Notes: generated from the sequence alone by a model not told the origin. A DNA stretch of 64,000 nucleotides from Bog-473 sp963744225 (GCA_963744225.1 CAVUSV010000005.1:372001-436000), one strand, 5' to 3'; positions 1-8,888 are shown, numbered from the stretch's first letter. Numbers and translations are program-made.

Positions 1-1
1 C

Positions 2-88
2 ACGACGATGGTGGCGGTCGCAGCCGGCGACCTGGACGAAGCAGGGTTGTCTCAGTGGCTCGCCGTGTGGGTTGACCGGGAATACTGA
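2..88 (+). CDS. 3' end of a partial gene, product unknown
   Basis: An open frame runs in from the window edge and stops at TGA 86-88, four bases before the convergent stop of the next gene. The visible C-terminal 28 residues (ending WLAVWVDREY) carry no motif I recognise. The compact convergent spacing and sensible codon use make it plausible as the tail of a real gene, but the frame is short and could be chance. Confidence 0.35.
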   Translation, partial: TTMVAVAAGDLDEAGLSQWLAVWVDREY

Positions 89-91
89 CGG

Positions 92-1319
92 TCAGCGAAG
101 TGCGGACCGTATCAAGAGAATCTCGAGGTAGTAGCCGGTAAACGCTATATTACGGAGAGTCGCTCCCGTAATAGTGACGTAGGCCCCAAATGTTCTGAGA
201 ACTCCTTCTCTACGACCGGCAGCGTCGGCCGCACGCCGCGCCTTCTTGAGCAATGCTGCCGCACGGGTGTAGGAGGACCGGCCGGTGGTCTCGAGCTCGA
301 AATCGGCGAGTCTGAAATAGACCGCCATGGCGTCAGCCGGATGCGAGGACTCACGGTTTTCGGCCAGACGTTTCCACCTGCGCCGGCCCGGATCCCAATC
401 TGGATGGTCATCAAGGACCATCCACGCTGCTTCAGGCTCGCCGTCGGCGAGGAGCGCATCCACCAGGCCACCCAGGTCCCCGGCCTTCAGCACGGACCTG
501 GCCGAGGGGCGCTCTGAATCCCAGATGCCGGTCGCTTCGGCGGCTTCACGCAACTGGGCGTAGGTGTTGGACGAGGTCATGCGCCGGTGCTGCTCCCACC
601 GAAGCGCGACGACTTCGGCCAGGGCGTCCCGCCGGGCGTACACCCCCGCAGCCAGGTCATAGAGCTTGGCGACCTGCCATCCATCGGTCTCGGCGATTCC
701 CCGTTGCACCCACGCCAGAGCATCGTCATCTCGGCCCAGCTCCACCATGGCTTCGGTGACCTGGATGAATTTGGTAAGGCGACGTCAAGTTGCCTCCGAG
801 GAGCCAGATGATCTTGTCGGTGTCCCCGTCGAGCACGGCCAGGCGCTCGTCGGCATATCTCAGCGCGAAGGGCTGCTCGCCCGCTCGGCGCCGGCGATCG
901 ATCTCTATGCGGTAGACGGCGAGCCCGGTCTCTCCCAAAGCGCCGGCGTAGCGCTTCGGATCGAGGACAAAGAAGTCCTGATCGTCGAGCGTGAAGCAGA
1001 CCATCCAACGAGCCAGCTTCACGGGATCGGCGACCCCGGCGTCACATGCCAGCCCGTGAAACTCGAGCAACTCAGCAATCAGACCCCCGATCTCGCCGTT
1101 GGAGTCGTCGGCTCGGAGGATCACCTTGACCACATCTCCAATGGCTCGTTCGATCAGCCCGAGGAGTTCGGCGGATGGCGAAGCGGCCAGAGCATCTCCG
1201 ATCGCATCGACGACCGGGGTTGCCTCATCGGCCCATTCGGAACTCTCCCAGTAGTCGAGGAAGCGACGCGTCCGAAGGCGCTCGTCGATATCAGTTCGCA
1301 GTTGAGTCAGGTCGGCCAT
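92..1319 (-). CDS. DUF6880/SWIM-associated helical repeat protein, frameshifted
   Basis: Two minus-strand frames form one protein. The N-terminal part starts MADLTQLRTDIDERL with a GAAGAGAG ribosome site just upstream and reads to ...LLGGNLTSPYQ. The continuation FIQVTEAMVELGRDDDALAW lies in the next frame, so one extra base near 768-772 breaks the gene. The whole chain of about 408 residues is alpha-helical with TPR-like segments (EAMVELGRDDDALAWVQRGI). It resembles the C-terminal portion of actinobacterial SWIM zinc-finger or DUF6880 proteins but lacks a zinc-finger domain at its own start. Function is unknown. It is divergent from the UPF0158 gene, about 88 bp away. The break may be a sequence error. 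Confidence 0.7.
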
Positions 1320-1407
1320 CAGCTCTCTTCCCGGCTGACATTTACGGCCTCGACGTCGCCCTAGCGAGGTTCTCGATCTCAGCTTCGTGCTCGTTCAGAA
1401 TAGAACC

Positions 1408-2121
1408 ATGGAAGCCCGGGAGGAGAGGTCGGCGTTGCGCAGTGCTCGGTACCGTGCTGATGGTCCAGCCATCGTCTCCTTGGCCGCCGAGGTACTGCAA
1501 AGGGCCGATGCGCTCCAGCTACTCGGCGACGGTCTACTTGCTGCCGTCGATCAGCACGCCGAAGGTGCCAGGGAGGCGGCATTGGCATGTGCTGCGACGT
1601 TGCGTCAGCGTGGCTGGGACGGCGACGACCTCCTGGCCGATCATCTCGAGGGCCTCATCGGCGCGGGACCGGCGCTGACGCTGACGCCATTGGCCGTGGA
1701 TCTCGAGGAGCTCGCGAACATTCTCGAGGGCGACCCGGTGTACGGCGGTGGGCGCATCGATCGACGGACTGGCGAGATATGGCCCCAGCCCGCGATCGAC
1801 TACGCCGTAGAGATGGGTGACGAAGACGAGAGCGAATCCGAATCCTCGGGACGTTGGCTACGGGTCGAGTGCATTGGCTCGGTCGAGTCGTATCGCGACA
1901 TGGAATTTTTCATTGGCACTGTCGAGGACGCCCGAACGGCAAACCGCCTCGCCGCTGCCATCGAAGGCCGAGGCGCCTTCCGAAGGTTCAGAGACGCCCT
2001 CGATGACTGGCCGGAGGAGTTGGACCGGTGGCACGCAATCTCCGAGGAGCGGCAGCGGGGACGAGCGCGCGTATGGCTTGCGGAATGCGGATACTGCGTA
2101 AGTCCAGAGCCCAAGTCCTAA
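1408..2121 (+). CDS. UPF0158 family protein
   Basis: A 237-residue acidic protein. The segment VDLEELANILEGDPVYGGGRIDRRTGEIW near residues 99-128 matches the characteristic core of UPF0158 proteins, in which an L-x-E-L-A-x-A-L-E-G helix precedes a D-x-x-T-G-E strand. A second conserved part, YRDMEFFIGTV, then RGAFRRFRDALDDWP and WHAISEERQRGRARVWL, is the usual family C-terminus. No enzymatic role is established for the family. I chose ATG 1408 (MEAREERS); an in-frame GTG at 1387 is possible. The stop lies 35 bp before the first array repeat, so this gene may be the first cassette or the flank of the array. Confidence 0.75.
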   Translation: MEAREERSALRSARYRADGPAIVSLAAEVLQRADALQLLGDGLLAAVDQHAEGAREAALACAATLRQRGWDGDDLLADHLEGLIGAGPALTLTPLAVDLEELANILEGDPVYGGGRIDRRTGEIWPQPAIDYAVEMGDEDESESESSGRWLRVECIGSVESYRDMEFFIGTVEDARTANRLAAAIEGRGAFRRFRDALDDWPEELDRWHAISEERQRGRARVWLAECGYCVSPEPKS

Positions 2122-2155
2122 GGCCTAGCTTTACGAACGATCCCCTGCCCCGCTG

Positions 2156-2173
2156 CCGGCGTACGGTCTGCCC
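2156..2173 (+). repeat. Array repeat A
   Basis: CCGGCG-TACG followed by GTCTGCCC; the right arm is degenerate. It sits 35 bp after the UPF0158 stop and is preceded by TGCCCC. Confidence 0.5.
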
Positions 2174-2270
2174 AAGCTTGGTCCAGGTGGCTTCGGATCC
2201 GTCGCCATCGATCCATGAGATCCTGATCGGCCACCCCGTCAGCGTAGAAGCGTTCTGGACTAACCCACCA

Positions 2271-2287
2271 CCGGCGTACGGGGGCCC
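2271..2287 (+). repeat. Array repeat B
   Basis: CCGGCG-TACG-GGGGCCC, preceded by TAACCC. The 115 bp between copies A and B contain no gene I can support. Confidence 0.65.
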
Positions 2288-2313
2288 TTCGCTGCGTCCA
2301 TAGAAATCGTGTC

Positions 2314-2496
2314 GTGCAGACACCCATTTCGATTTCGGATTTCGACCGCCAGCGAGAGGAATATAAGACCCAAGGCTTCGATCTCGTCGAATGGCACCTC
2401 GGCGAGGTATCGGAGTTGTGCGAGGGTCTGAAATCAGTCAATGACGAGCAGGTTGTCATCGCTCACTTTCATCGACGCTCAGGATTCGCTGGATAA
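2314..2496 (+). CDS. Small hypothetical cassette protein
   Basis: A 60-residue frame starting at GTG 2314 (MQTPISISDFDRQREEYKTQ) and ending at TAA 2494-2496. It begins 27 bp after repeat B and ends 24 bp before repeat C, which is the spacing seen for other cassette genes. The first 45 residues are charged and look protein-like. The final residues HFHRRSGFAG may be out of frame, because an adjacent frame continues as a longer peptide. No family recognised. Support is mainly positional. Confidence 0.45.
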   Translation: MQTPISISDFDRQREEYKTQGFDLVEWHLGEVSELCEGLKSVNDEQVVIAHFHRRSGFAG

Positions 2497-2519
2497 CCGG
2501 CACGAGCGAGTGCCCCGGG

Positions 2520-2537
2520 CCGGCGAACGGGGCTACC
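2520..2537 (+). repeat. Array repeat C
   Basis: CCGGCG-AACG-GGGCTACC, preceded by GTGCCCC at 2511-2517, which pairs imperfectly with the right arm. It lies 24 bp after the preceding stop. Confidence 0.75.
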
Positions 2538-2702
2538 CCGGCCGGATCGTCTCGAGGCTCGTCCTAAGGCGCCGTCACGTGCCCGGCGGCTCCAAGCAGC
2601 TTGCCCGCGTACCGAGCGCTTGCATGAAGGAGCGAACAGCGGTCGAGGCTCCCTGATGAGGACGTCTGATCTCTGAGGAGCTCGGTGCGTCATGGTCGCC
2701 GA

Positions 2703-3751
2703 TCACAGTTCGAAGCGCGTACCCACGGTGTTCGGTATGAACGCTTCGCCGAAGCGAGCGCCCATTGCGTGCTGAGCTCGCCATCCGGTGCAGTGAGCAG
2801 GGACGATCACGGCCGGCGCAAGCGCGTCGAGGTCATCGAGGACCCGGGGGATGAGTGGTTCGAAGAGCGGTCCGTTGAGGTGAAATCCACCCATTACGGC
2901 GTAGAGGGGGCGCTGTTTGGTCAGACGTTGGGCATACCGGCAGATATTCACGATCCCAGCGTGGCCGCATCCCGTGATCACCAGGAGTCCTTTGTCCTTG
3001 ATGTCGACGATGAGGGCCTGGTCATCGAGCACCAATGGGTCGGGTTCCCACCCGCCAGTGATCCAGGCTTGCTGCGGTGGGAAGCCCGGCTCGTAGCCGG
3101 TGGTGCGGGCCACCTCGCCCGTCACCAAGACCGACTGATCAAACAGGAAGCTCGGGTGACCCCCCTCGATCACGTCGAATCCAGCATCGATGAGCGCTCG
3201 ACGACTCGTCGTTGGGATCTCCAGGGGTCGCGGCCCGGAATCGTCACGCGCCGACGCCGCCAGAAGTGTGGGTGGATGAGTACCGGCAGATTCACCGTCC
3301 CCAGGCGCCGGATGATTCCGTCGAGGCCGGTGGTGTGGTCGAAGTGCCCGTGGCTACAGACGATTGTCTCGATGGACGACACGTCGACATCGAGTCGATG
3401 CATATTCTCCGTCACTCCGTCGGGGCTGACTCCGGCATCGAACAGGATCTGGTGTTCTGTACCGCTCTTGGACACAGTTACCAGCACCGAAAAGCCGTGC
3501 TCTGCTATCAGAGCCGAAGGAACGTCGCCGCCCTCCAAGGTGGCCGCAGACTGGCGGCAACCGGACATGAGCGGCGGGCGGCGAGCCGGCCCCTGGTCGG
3601 GCATGAAGACGTCGGTGACGTTGTCTATCAGTGTCGTCACTACCACCGAGTCGACCGGCTCAAGATCAAACAGCACCTTTGGCTCGAAGTCGTGCAGCAC
3701 CCGGGGATCCGGGCTCGGCAGGTGGTCGGCATGTGTGTCGTCACTGCACAC
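2703..3751 (-). CDS. MBL-fold metallohydrolase (COG1237-like), frameshifted
   Basis: Two overlapping minus-strand frames (3170-3751 and 2703-3173) join near 3215 into one protein of about 349 residues. The first half carries LFDAGVSPDGV and the metal-binding HGHFDHTTGL (H-x-H-x-D-H). The second half carries GCGHAGIVNI, then GGFHLNGP and VPAHCTGWRAQ, the later histidine ligands. This arrangement matches metallo-beta-lactamase-fold proteins related to the dihydropterin-aminobenzene phosphate synthase group (COG1237); the true substrate is not predictable. It is the only gene between repeats C and D and runs opposite to repeat orientation. One base change would restore the frame. Confidence 0.8.
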
Positions 3752-3961
3752 GGAAGGCCTCCTCGAGGACCGTCACGGGATTGGGTCCTGAACTGCGCTT
3801 CGATGTTCGTTTGACACGCACGGCCGGCCTGCTTCCTGTGCCGAGCACTGTATGCGGCGCGGGGTCGGTCGGCTCGTCCGTTCCTCTCAAGTTGCGCCCA
3901 AAAGTACCGCCTGGCCGCAGACAAGTCGAGCAATCACCGGGCGGTCAGGCGGCGCTCCGGG
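3752..3961. other. Intergenic, no gene seen
   Basis: The spacer between the MBL gene start and repeat D. It should carry the MBL promoter on the minus strand. Open frames here are composition shadows without recognisable motifs. Confidence 0.4.
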
Positions 3962-3979
3962 CCGGCGAAGTGGGGCACC
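3962..3979 (+). repeat. Array repeat D
   Basis: CCGGCG-AAGT-GGGGCACC, identical in core to copy I. The left arm is weak here (CTCCGGG). Confidence 0.75.
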
Positions 3980-4025
3980 TTCGCACCCGCTGGATATGGG
4001 CGCCCCCCAATGCGGCTCCGGGATA

Positions 4026-4532
4026 TCAGGCCATTCCCCAGTGGGCCGAAAGCCTCGGGAACCCGGACCGAAGACCCTCGCTGCTCTCCTCCCACTCTTC
4101 GCCCGAAGGTGCCGTTGGATGTGGCGACGCTCGGGGCGGGCGGAAGTCTCCGGTCAACGTCTTGTACGCGGACCCACCGGCATAGATCAGGTCCTCACAC
4201 CCCATCTGATCTGTGTCGGTGCCGGGGCTCACCGATAAACCGAGGCCCTCGGGATCCGACAGAGCCAGCTCAGTGAAACCTCGGCCTTGTGAGAGAACCC
4301 AAGCTCGGAAGTACTCGAAGCTATCGTCGGAGCATCCCCCTCGGAGGATGTAGGCAACGCCCCAAAGGTCCCACGTGTAGAGCGCATCCATCTGGCTGTC
4401 GAAGATCCGACAGAAGTCGGCGACCTCCTGTTGCGGGAGTTGCTCCAGTTTCGCCTGCACCCCCGAGGCGATAGCCGAGCACTCGCCTGGACCGGCCGAT
4501 TCGATGACGTTCCAGAATTCGTCATTTTCCAT
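4026..4532 (-). CDS. DUF4240 domain protein
   Basis: A 168-residue protein starting MENDEFWNVIESAG. The N-terminal FW-x2-I element, a helix ending LEQLPQQEVADFCRIFDSQMDALYTWDLWGVAYILRGGCSDDSFEYFRAWVLSQGR, and the downstream SDPEGL are the signature of DUF4240, a family of uncharacterised proteins common in actinobacteria. A longer frame extends upstream, but this internal methionine aligns with the family start, so I place the start at 4532. It is the sole gene between repeats D and E and is transcribed against repeat orientation. No biochemical role is known. Confidence 0.8.
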   Translation of the reverse strand: MENDEFWNVIESAGPGECSAIASGVQAKLEQLPQQEVADFCRIFDSQMDALYTWDLWGVAYILRGGCSDDSFEYFRAWVLSQGRGFTELALSDPEGLGLSVSPGTDTDQMGCEDLIYAGGSAYKTLTGDFRPPRASPHPTAPSGEEWEESSEGLRSGFPRLSAHWGMA

Positions 4533-4644
4533 GCGGCGGATTCTGACACAGCACCTCTCTGGACGACGCCTCCCGAAGCGCTGGATACACGGCTCCCTCG
4601 GCGTAGCTCCGTGGCCCCGAAGTGCCGCACACTCGCACCCCTTC

Positions 4645-4662
4645 CCGGCGTACGGGGGCACC
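4645..4662 (+). repeat. Array repeat E
   Basis: CCGGCG-TACG-GGGGCACC, a consensus-quality copy, preceded by CGCACCCC. Confidence 0.8.
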
Positions 4663-4752
4663 TCCGGGGGTCGATGGACCGCGGTCATCAATCCGCCATT
4701 TCGATGGCACAGCGTCGAAGTGGTCGCCAGACTTGAGTCCGTGGCCGTTCGC

Positions 4753-5641
4753 ATGCACAAAAGCGAGATTGAGGTAGACGAGAAGATCGTCAGAGATCTC
4801 CTTCGTTCGCAGATGCCCGACCTTGCTGATCTGCCCCTTGTGGTCGTTGAGCCGTGGGGCACTGACAACGCCATCTGGCGGCTCGGCACCGAGCTAGTCG
4901 TCCGTCTCCCTCGCATTCATTGGGCGACCGGACAGGTAGAGCTCGAAGCGCTGTGGCTACCGCGATTGGCTCCGCATCTTCCGGTTTCAGTACCCGAGCC
5001 CGTCGCCATAGGTGAGCCGGCCCACAGCTACCCATATCGATGGGCCGTCCACCGATGGATATCAGGTGAGGGAGCCGTACTCGACCGTTTCGACGATCCC
5101 ATCACGTTCGCCCTATCCCTTGCCTCGGTTGTCCGGGCGCTCCAAGCCGTGCCGACGGCGGGCGCACCGCTCGCCACAAACCGAGCCCGACCGGTCGCAG
5201 ATTATGACGAGGCCACCCGATGGTTCATTGACCGGGCAAGTCATTTGATCGACGCTTCCGCCGCACTCGATGTGTGGGAGGAGGCCCTGGCCGCGCCGAC
5301 ACACCATGGGCCACCTCTCTGGGTGCAAGGTGACTTGGAGGGCAATTGCCTGGTCCAAGACGGCCGGCTGTCTGGCATTGTCGATTGGGGTTCGGCCTGC
5401 GCCGGCGATCCCGCCGTCGATGTACAAGTCGTCTGGTCCCCGCTCTTCACAAATGACTCTCGGCAGCGCATTCCTGGACACGCTCGGTATCGACGACGCG
5501 ACCCTCGCTCGAAGCCGCGGCGCAGCCATCAACCAGGCCTGCGCCGCCCTCCCGTACTACTTTCATACCTACCCGCGCATCGTCGAACGGTCGTGGCACA
5601 AACTCGCTGTGCTTGGAGTACATCCACTGGCCGCCATCTAG
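4753..5641 (+). CDS. Aminoglycoside phosphotransferase-family kinase, frameshifted
   Basis: Starts MHKSEIEVDEKIV with the usual N-terminal helix of this subfamily. GTDNAIWRLGTELVVRLPR is the nucleotide-binding strand region. The catalytic loop reads QGDLEGNCLV, with the Brenner-motif histidine replaced by glutamine but Asp and Asn kept, followed by IVDWG (metal-binding Asp). Near 5455 the frame breaks: VQVVWSPLFTNDSR must join SAFLDTLGIDDATLARSRG in another frame and then ends HKLAVLGVHPLAAI. The predicted activity is ATP-dependent phosphorylation of a small hydroxylated molecule; antibiotic resistance is not demonstrated. Sole gene between repeats E and F, stop 42 bp before F. Confidence 0.8.
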
Positions 5642-5682
5642 CTGCCTGCAGCCGTAATCAGAGATCCAGAGTGCCCACCGTG

Positions 5683-5700
5683 CCGGCGTTCGGGGGCAGC
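5683..5700 (+). repeat. Array repeat F
   Basis: CCGGCG-TTCG-GGGGCAGC, preceded by AGTGCCC at 5670-5676, complementary to the right arm apart from one position. Confidence 0.75.
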
Positions 5701-5799
5701 TTGCTCAGGTCACGGCCGGACCCGGACGACAATCATGGAGTGCGCCGGGGATGGAACTACGACGGCGGGAGTCGCACATTCCTCGCCTACTTGCGGACC

Positions 5800-5982
5800 A
5801 TGTCTCGAAAGCGGGGGTTTCTAGGTTTCCTCGGAGCCGCCTTGATATTCGCGGCCGCAGGCAGTTGGCACGAACCCTTGCTGCGAACAGCCTTGATCGT
5901 CGTCGGGTTATTGGCGGCGATTGTGATAGTGGGCTTTGTCGTTTGGCGTGTGGGCACCGAGGACGGAGTTCCGAGGGCCTAG
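5800..5982 (+). CDS. Small two-helix membrane protein
   Basis: A 60-residue protein (MSRKRGFLGF...) with two hydrophobic segments, about residues 7-20 and 31-48, separated by a short polar turn with WHEP. The basic start suggests an inward N-terminus. An in-frame GTG at 5740 would add 20 residues. No family recognised. It is the only gene between repeats F and G, and its stop is 28 bp before G, a typical size for a short cassette. Confidence 0.55.
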   Translation: MSRKRGFLGFLGAALIFAAAGSWHEPLLRTALIVVGLLAAIVIVGFVVWRVGTEDGVPRA

Positions 5983-6009
5983 TCATAGTGTGTCCACGCT
6001 GTCACCCTG

Positions 6010-6026
6010 CCGGCGTACTGGGCTAC
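6010..6026 (+). repeat. Array repeat G
   Basis: CCGGCG-TACT-GGGCTACC. Like copy C it ends GGGCTACC. Preceded by GTCACCC. Confidence 0.65.
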
Positions 6027-6123
6027 CCCAATCCGTTCGACAGTGATTTCGTCCAACCGTGACGCCTTCACCCCGCAGGGCAGCGATCTGCGCTCGTCCA
6101 GCAAGCGTGGAAGACTGAACAGC

Positions 6124-7020
6124 ATGCTGCGAAGGGGCAGCAACCTGTGGGTGCGGTTAGCCCGGTTCCGACGGGCATGTGCCGTCCCCTTTGTTGTGTT
6201 GTTCCTGGCGGCTGCCTCAGACTCTTCTTCAGCGTCGGCCACCCCTGCGGGGAAGACCCAACTGGACAACGCAATGCTCGCCGGTGCTCTTCATGCATGG
6301 GCGGGGTTCCCGGTCACATCGTCGCCGCGACCTCTCGTCTTGTTGGAGGGGTACGTCCAGGGCCCCGAATCCGGATTTGCAGACGACAACGGCAAGTCCG
6401 CCTTCGACCAGGGCAAGATCACTGCGCCGACAAGCTGGCCCGTCTCGGCGACTTCGTCGATGGGCTTCCCGGTCGTCACGGCTGCGGCGGCATTCAAGAC
6501 GTTGACGATCCCCATCGGCGACCTCATAGGTACGCCCCCGCCGCTCAGCACGACTGGCGTACAGCTGGGCTCCGGGCGGTTCTTGACCGACCGAGGGTAC
6601 CGAGTCCTCCCAGCGTGGCTCTTCTCGCTCTCTGGCGTCGTGGATCCGGCGAAGGTCCTCGCCGTGCGGCCACCAACCATCTACTACGCGCCGCGCACTC
6701 CGGAAGGTACCTCGCCAGCACAACTCTCGGTGACAGTCAGCCATGGCGGTCGGCACATTGTGGCGAACCTTGTAGGTTCCGCCGCTGGGATCGGACCTTG
6801 CACCGCCAGCTACACGCTCTCGATCAAAGAATCCAAGCACGCAGTCGCAGTTGCTGTGATCTCGCACCCGCACGGAGTGGGAAAATCGGGGTGCTTGTTG
6901 GTGGGGTTCTTTCGTCATGCCAGAGCAGAACTGAAGGCTCCCCTCGGTCCGCGGGTTGTAGTTGATGCCAAATCCGAGGGTCCTGCCGCAGCCATGAATA
7001 CGTGTCCGTGTCCCTACTAG
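6124..7020 (+). CDS. Secreted hypothetical protein
   Basis: A 298-residue protein from ATG 6124 (MLRRGSNLWVRLARF); GTG 6043 is an alternative. Arginine-rich N-terminus followed by the hydrophobic stretch ACAVPFVVLFLAAA and a small-residue region ASATPAG indicates a Sec signal peptide with cleavage near residue 45. The mature part is rich in Ser, Thr, Pro and beta-strand-like segments (TVSHGGRHIVANLVGSAAG), with Cys in GPCTASYTL and KSGCLLVGFF that could form a disulfide. No family recognised. Sole gene between repeats G and H; its stop is 69 bp before H. Confidence 0.65.
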   Translation: MLRRGSNLWVRLARFRRACAVPFVVLFLAAASDSSSASATPAGKTQLDNAMLAGALHAWAGFPVTSSPRPLVLLEGYVQGPESGFADDNGKSAFDQGKITAPTSWPVSATSSMGFPVVTAAAAFKTLTIPIGDLIGTPPPLSTTGVQLGSGRFLTDRGYRVLPAWLFSLSGVVDPAKVLAVRPPTIYYAPRTPEGTSPAQLSVTVSHGGRHIVANLVGSAAGIGPCTASYTLSIKESKHAVAVAVISHPHGVGKSGCLLVGFFRHARAELKAPLGPRVVVDAKSEGPAAAMNTCPCPY

Positions 7021-7088
7021 TGGGGCATGAGCGGCCAATCCGGAGTGCATGGATCGCGATGTCACCAAATCGTCCGATTGTCCCCCAG

Positions 7089-7105
7089 CCGGCGAACGGG
7101 GACAG
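7089..7105 (+). repeat. Array repeat H, with perfectly matched arms
   Basis: CCGGCG-AAC-GGGGACAG. Here the right arm is GGGGACA instead of GGGGCAC, and the left arm at 7079-7085 is TGTCCCC, its exact complement. The paired change argues that a folded structure is maintained. Confidence 0.75.
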
Positions 7106-7179
7106 CCCCGTGGGTTCCTGGGGCGCGTTATGGCCCGACCGAAATGGCCGTTTGACTCACCCTTCTTCGAGGTTCACCT

Positions 7180-7746
7180 TCATCCTGAGATGACTCCGAA
7201 AACGCCAGGGATCGGTCCCCAGTAGCGGCTGTCGCAGGAGTCGGTCCGGTTGTCGCCCATAACGAAGTAGTTGTTGGCCGGGATGCGGTAGGAGTGCGAG
7301 AGGTTGAAACCGTTGCCCCTCGGACCCGGGAATGTGTTGCCCTGCTCTTGGGCCGCGAGCCAGGTCTCGTCGAGCCGCTTGCCGTCGTTGTAGACGTAGC
7401 CGTCTGACAACGAGATGACATCACCGGGCAGAGCAATCACCCGCGAGATGAGATAGGTGGGCGATGGACCTCCGCAGTTCTCATTCGGCGGGGGTTGGAA
7501 CAGCACCACTTCGCCTCGGTACAAGCTCTGACCTATCCAGACATGTGCGGTAACGAACTGTCCCGGCATGAAGGTTGGCTCCATGTTGCCGCCCGTGATC
7601 TTGAACCGTTCGGAACTACTGGCCTTGATCGTGGGAATGGTGCTCGGGTGTGTGGTGGTAGTGGCGCTGGTGTTCACGTTGATCGTCGTACATCCCGTCA
7701 AAAGCACACAGAAGCCCCCCACGGCAAGGGTTGGCAGCGCCTTCAC
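7180..7746 (-). CDS. Signal peptidase I-like lipoprotein lacking catalytic residues
   Basis: A 188-residue protein with a lipoprotein signal (MKALPTLAVGGFCVLLTGC, lipobox LTGC near residue 19), a Ser/Thr linker, then an S26 signal peptidase core: NMEPTFMPGQFV, ISRVIALPGDVISL and GDNRTDSCDSRYWGPIP. In active type I signal peptidases the first box has SM with Ser as nucleophile, and the second has KR with Lys as general base. Here these are Asn-Met and Ser-Arg, so both catalytic residues are missing while the fold motifs remain. It is probably a non-catalytic, membrane-anchored binding protein. Sole gene between repeats H and I. Confidence 0.8.
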   Translation of the reverse strand: MKALPTLAVGGFCVLLTGCTTINVNTSATTTTHPSTIPTIKASSSERFKITGGNMEPTFMPGQFVTAHVWIGQSLYRGEVVLFQPPPNENCGGPSPTYLISRVIALPGDVISLSDGYVYNDGKRLDETWLAAQEQGNTFPGPRGNGFNLSHSYRIPANNYFVMGDNRTDSCDSRYWGPIPGVFGVISG

Positions 7747-7802
7747 GAGCAGCGAGCTTACTTAGTGCTCCCGAGCGCCAGCCTTGAGTGGCCGTACCCG
7801 AA

Positions 7803-7820
7803 CCGGCGAAGTGGGGCACT
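7803..7820 (+). repeat. Array repeat I
   Basis: CCGGCG-AAGT-GGGGCACTC, core identical to copy D. GAGTGGCC upstream at 7785-7792 pairs with the right arm with one mismatch. Confidence 0.75.
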
Positions 7821-7856
7821 CTCAACCCACTGACCGAAACGTCCGATCTAGGAAGA

Positions 7857-8169
7857 GTGAGCTCCGCATCGCAGGTTCTTCTAGACAACGGTCTGTCCTT
7901 GCAGGTGCGGTCAACCGGGGCAGGTGGCTGGATAATTGGACTGATCGACGTGTCCGGTCTTGGGGCAGTCGATCCAAACTCGAAGGGTCCCCGTGTGGTC
8001 TTGGTCAACAAATCTCGGCAGGGAACATGTCATCAAGCAGTACATGTCGATGCGCCGAGCAACTCGGGACCTACCTCGGATCAAAGCGGACATTGATGAG
8101 AGCGGCTATTTTTCCTGGGCAGAGACGGCGGGAGTTCCTCCGCATTTCGACATCATGCAGCCGGAGTGA
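7857..8169 (+). CDS. Hypothetical cassette protein, frameshifted
   Basis: Two plus-strand frames seem to make one product of about 104 residues. The start (VSSASQVLLDNGLSLQVRSTGAGGW) is in one frame and the end (IKQYMSMRRATRDLPRIKADIDESGYFSWAE...DIMQPE) in another, with the switch near 8010-8025. The C-terminal half has convincing protein composition. No family recognised. It fills the interval between repeats I and J and stops 14 bp before J. Confidence 0.45.
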
Positions 8170-8183
8170 GCAAACGCCCTATC

Positions 8184-8201
8184 CCGGCGAACTGGGGCAC
8201 C
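8184..8201 (+). repeat. Array repeat J
   Basis: CCGGCG-AACT-GGGGCACC, 14 bp after the preceding stop, with ACGCCC upstream as a partial left arm. Confidence 0.8.
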
Positions 8202-8235
8202 GGTATCGGCACGCTTCGCCTGAAAGAATGTTCTC

Positions 8236-8754
8236 GTGTCGAGGTGGAGTAGTGGCGACAGGGAGCCGATATGCCCTGGGTGCCGGGAGTCCCTACTGGG
8301 AAACTTGCAGATCGGGCGCCTCGATGCTCTGGATGTCGACCAGGCACAAGACGTCACCCGTGTCTCAGTCATCTTTTGCAGATCGTGTGGCGTATCCCTG
8401 CACATCGAGCCGTTGCGTTTGGTCCCTCCCTCTGGCGGTGTGCCCGTAGCCGAGCCTGCCGATCCGACAACGCTGGACGGCCTCTTCCAGCTTCAGTGTC
8501 GTGACCTGATCGATCAAATTCGATCGCTGGGATTCGATCCTTACATTTGGGTTGACACGATCAACGACCTCGGAGCTACGACAGCGGCCAAGACGATCTT
8601 GGCAACCAACATGCCCTTGGTGGCGACGAGATGGCTTATCGAAAACGGCCGACCAGAACTGACGTTGGAGCATGAGATAACCAATGTCAGATGGGCCGAT
8701 CTCTTCGATGACGAGGACCGCTTTGAAGCTGAGCGCCGACTACTCAACCTGTAG
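8236..8754 (+). CDS. Hypothetical protein with N-terminal zinc-ribbon cysteines
   Basis: A 172-residue protein from GTG 8236. The N-terminal 55 residues contain CPGC and CRSC spaced as a four-Cys zinc ribbon. The C-terminal 80 residues (LGFDPYIWVDTINDLGATTAAKTILAT...WLIENGRPELTLEHEIT...FDDEDRFEAERRL) resemble a helical module found at the end of several uncharacterised bacterial proteins, with a G-x-P-x2-hydrophobic start and a final acidic-basic helix. No function assigned. Sole gene between repeats J and K; stop 11 bp before K. Confidence 0.65.
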   Translation: MSRWSSGDREPICPGCRESLLGNLQIGRLDALDVDQAQDVTRVSVIFCRSCGVSLHIEPLRLVPPSGGVPVAEPADPTTLDGLFQLQCRDLIDQIRSLGFDPYIWVDTINDLGATTAAKTILATNMPLVATRWLIENGRPELTLEHEITNVRWADLFDDEDRFEAERRLLNL

Positions 8755-8765
8755 CAGTCCCACTC

Positions 8766-8783
8766 CCGGCGTTTGGGGGCACC
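8766..8783 (+). repeat. Array repeat K
   Basis: CCGGCG-TTTG-GGGGCACC, immediately after the preceding gene, with AGTCCC upstream. Confidence 0.75.
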
Positions 8784-8888
8784 TCTGGACGACGGCAAGG
8801 CAGAGCCTCCGGGAAGCCCAGGCCGGCTCACACCGGCAAGCAAGGGATGTAGAGATAAGGAGAGACCGGACAGATTCCCCCGACGTTT

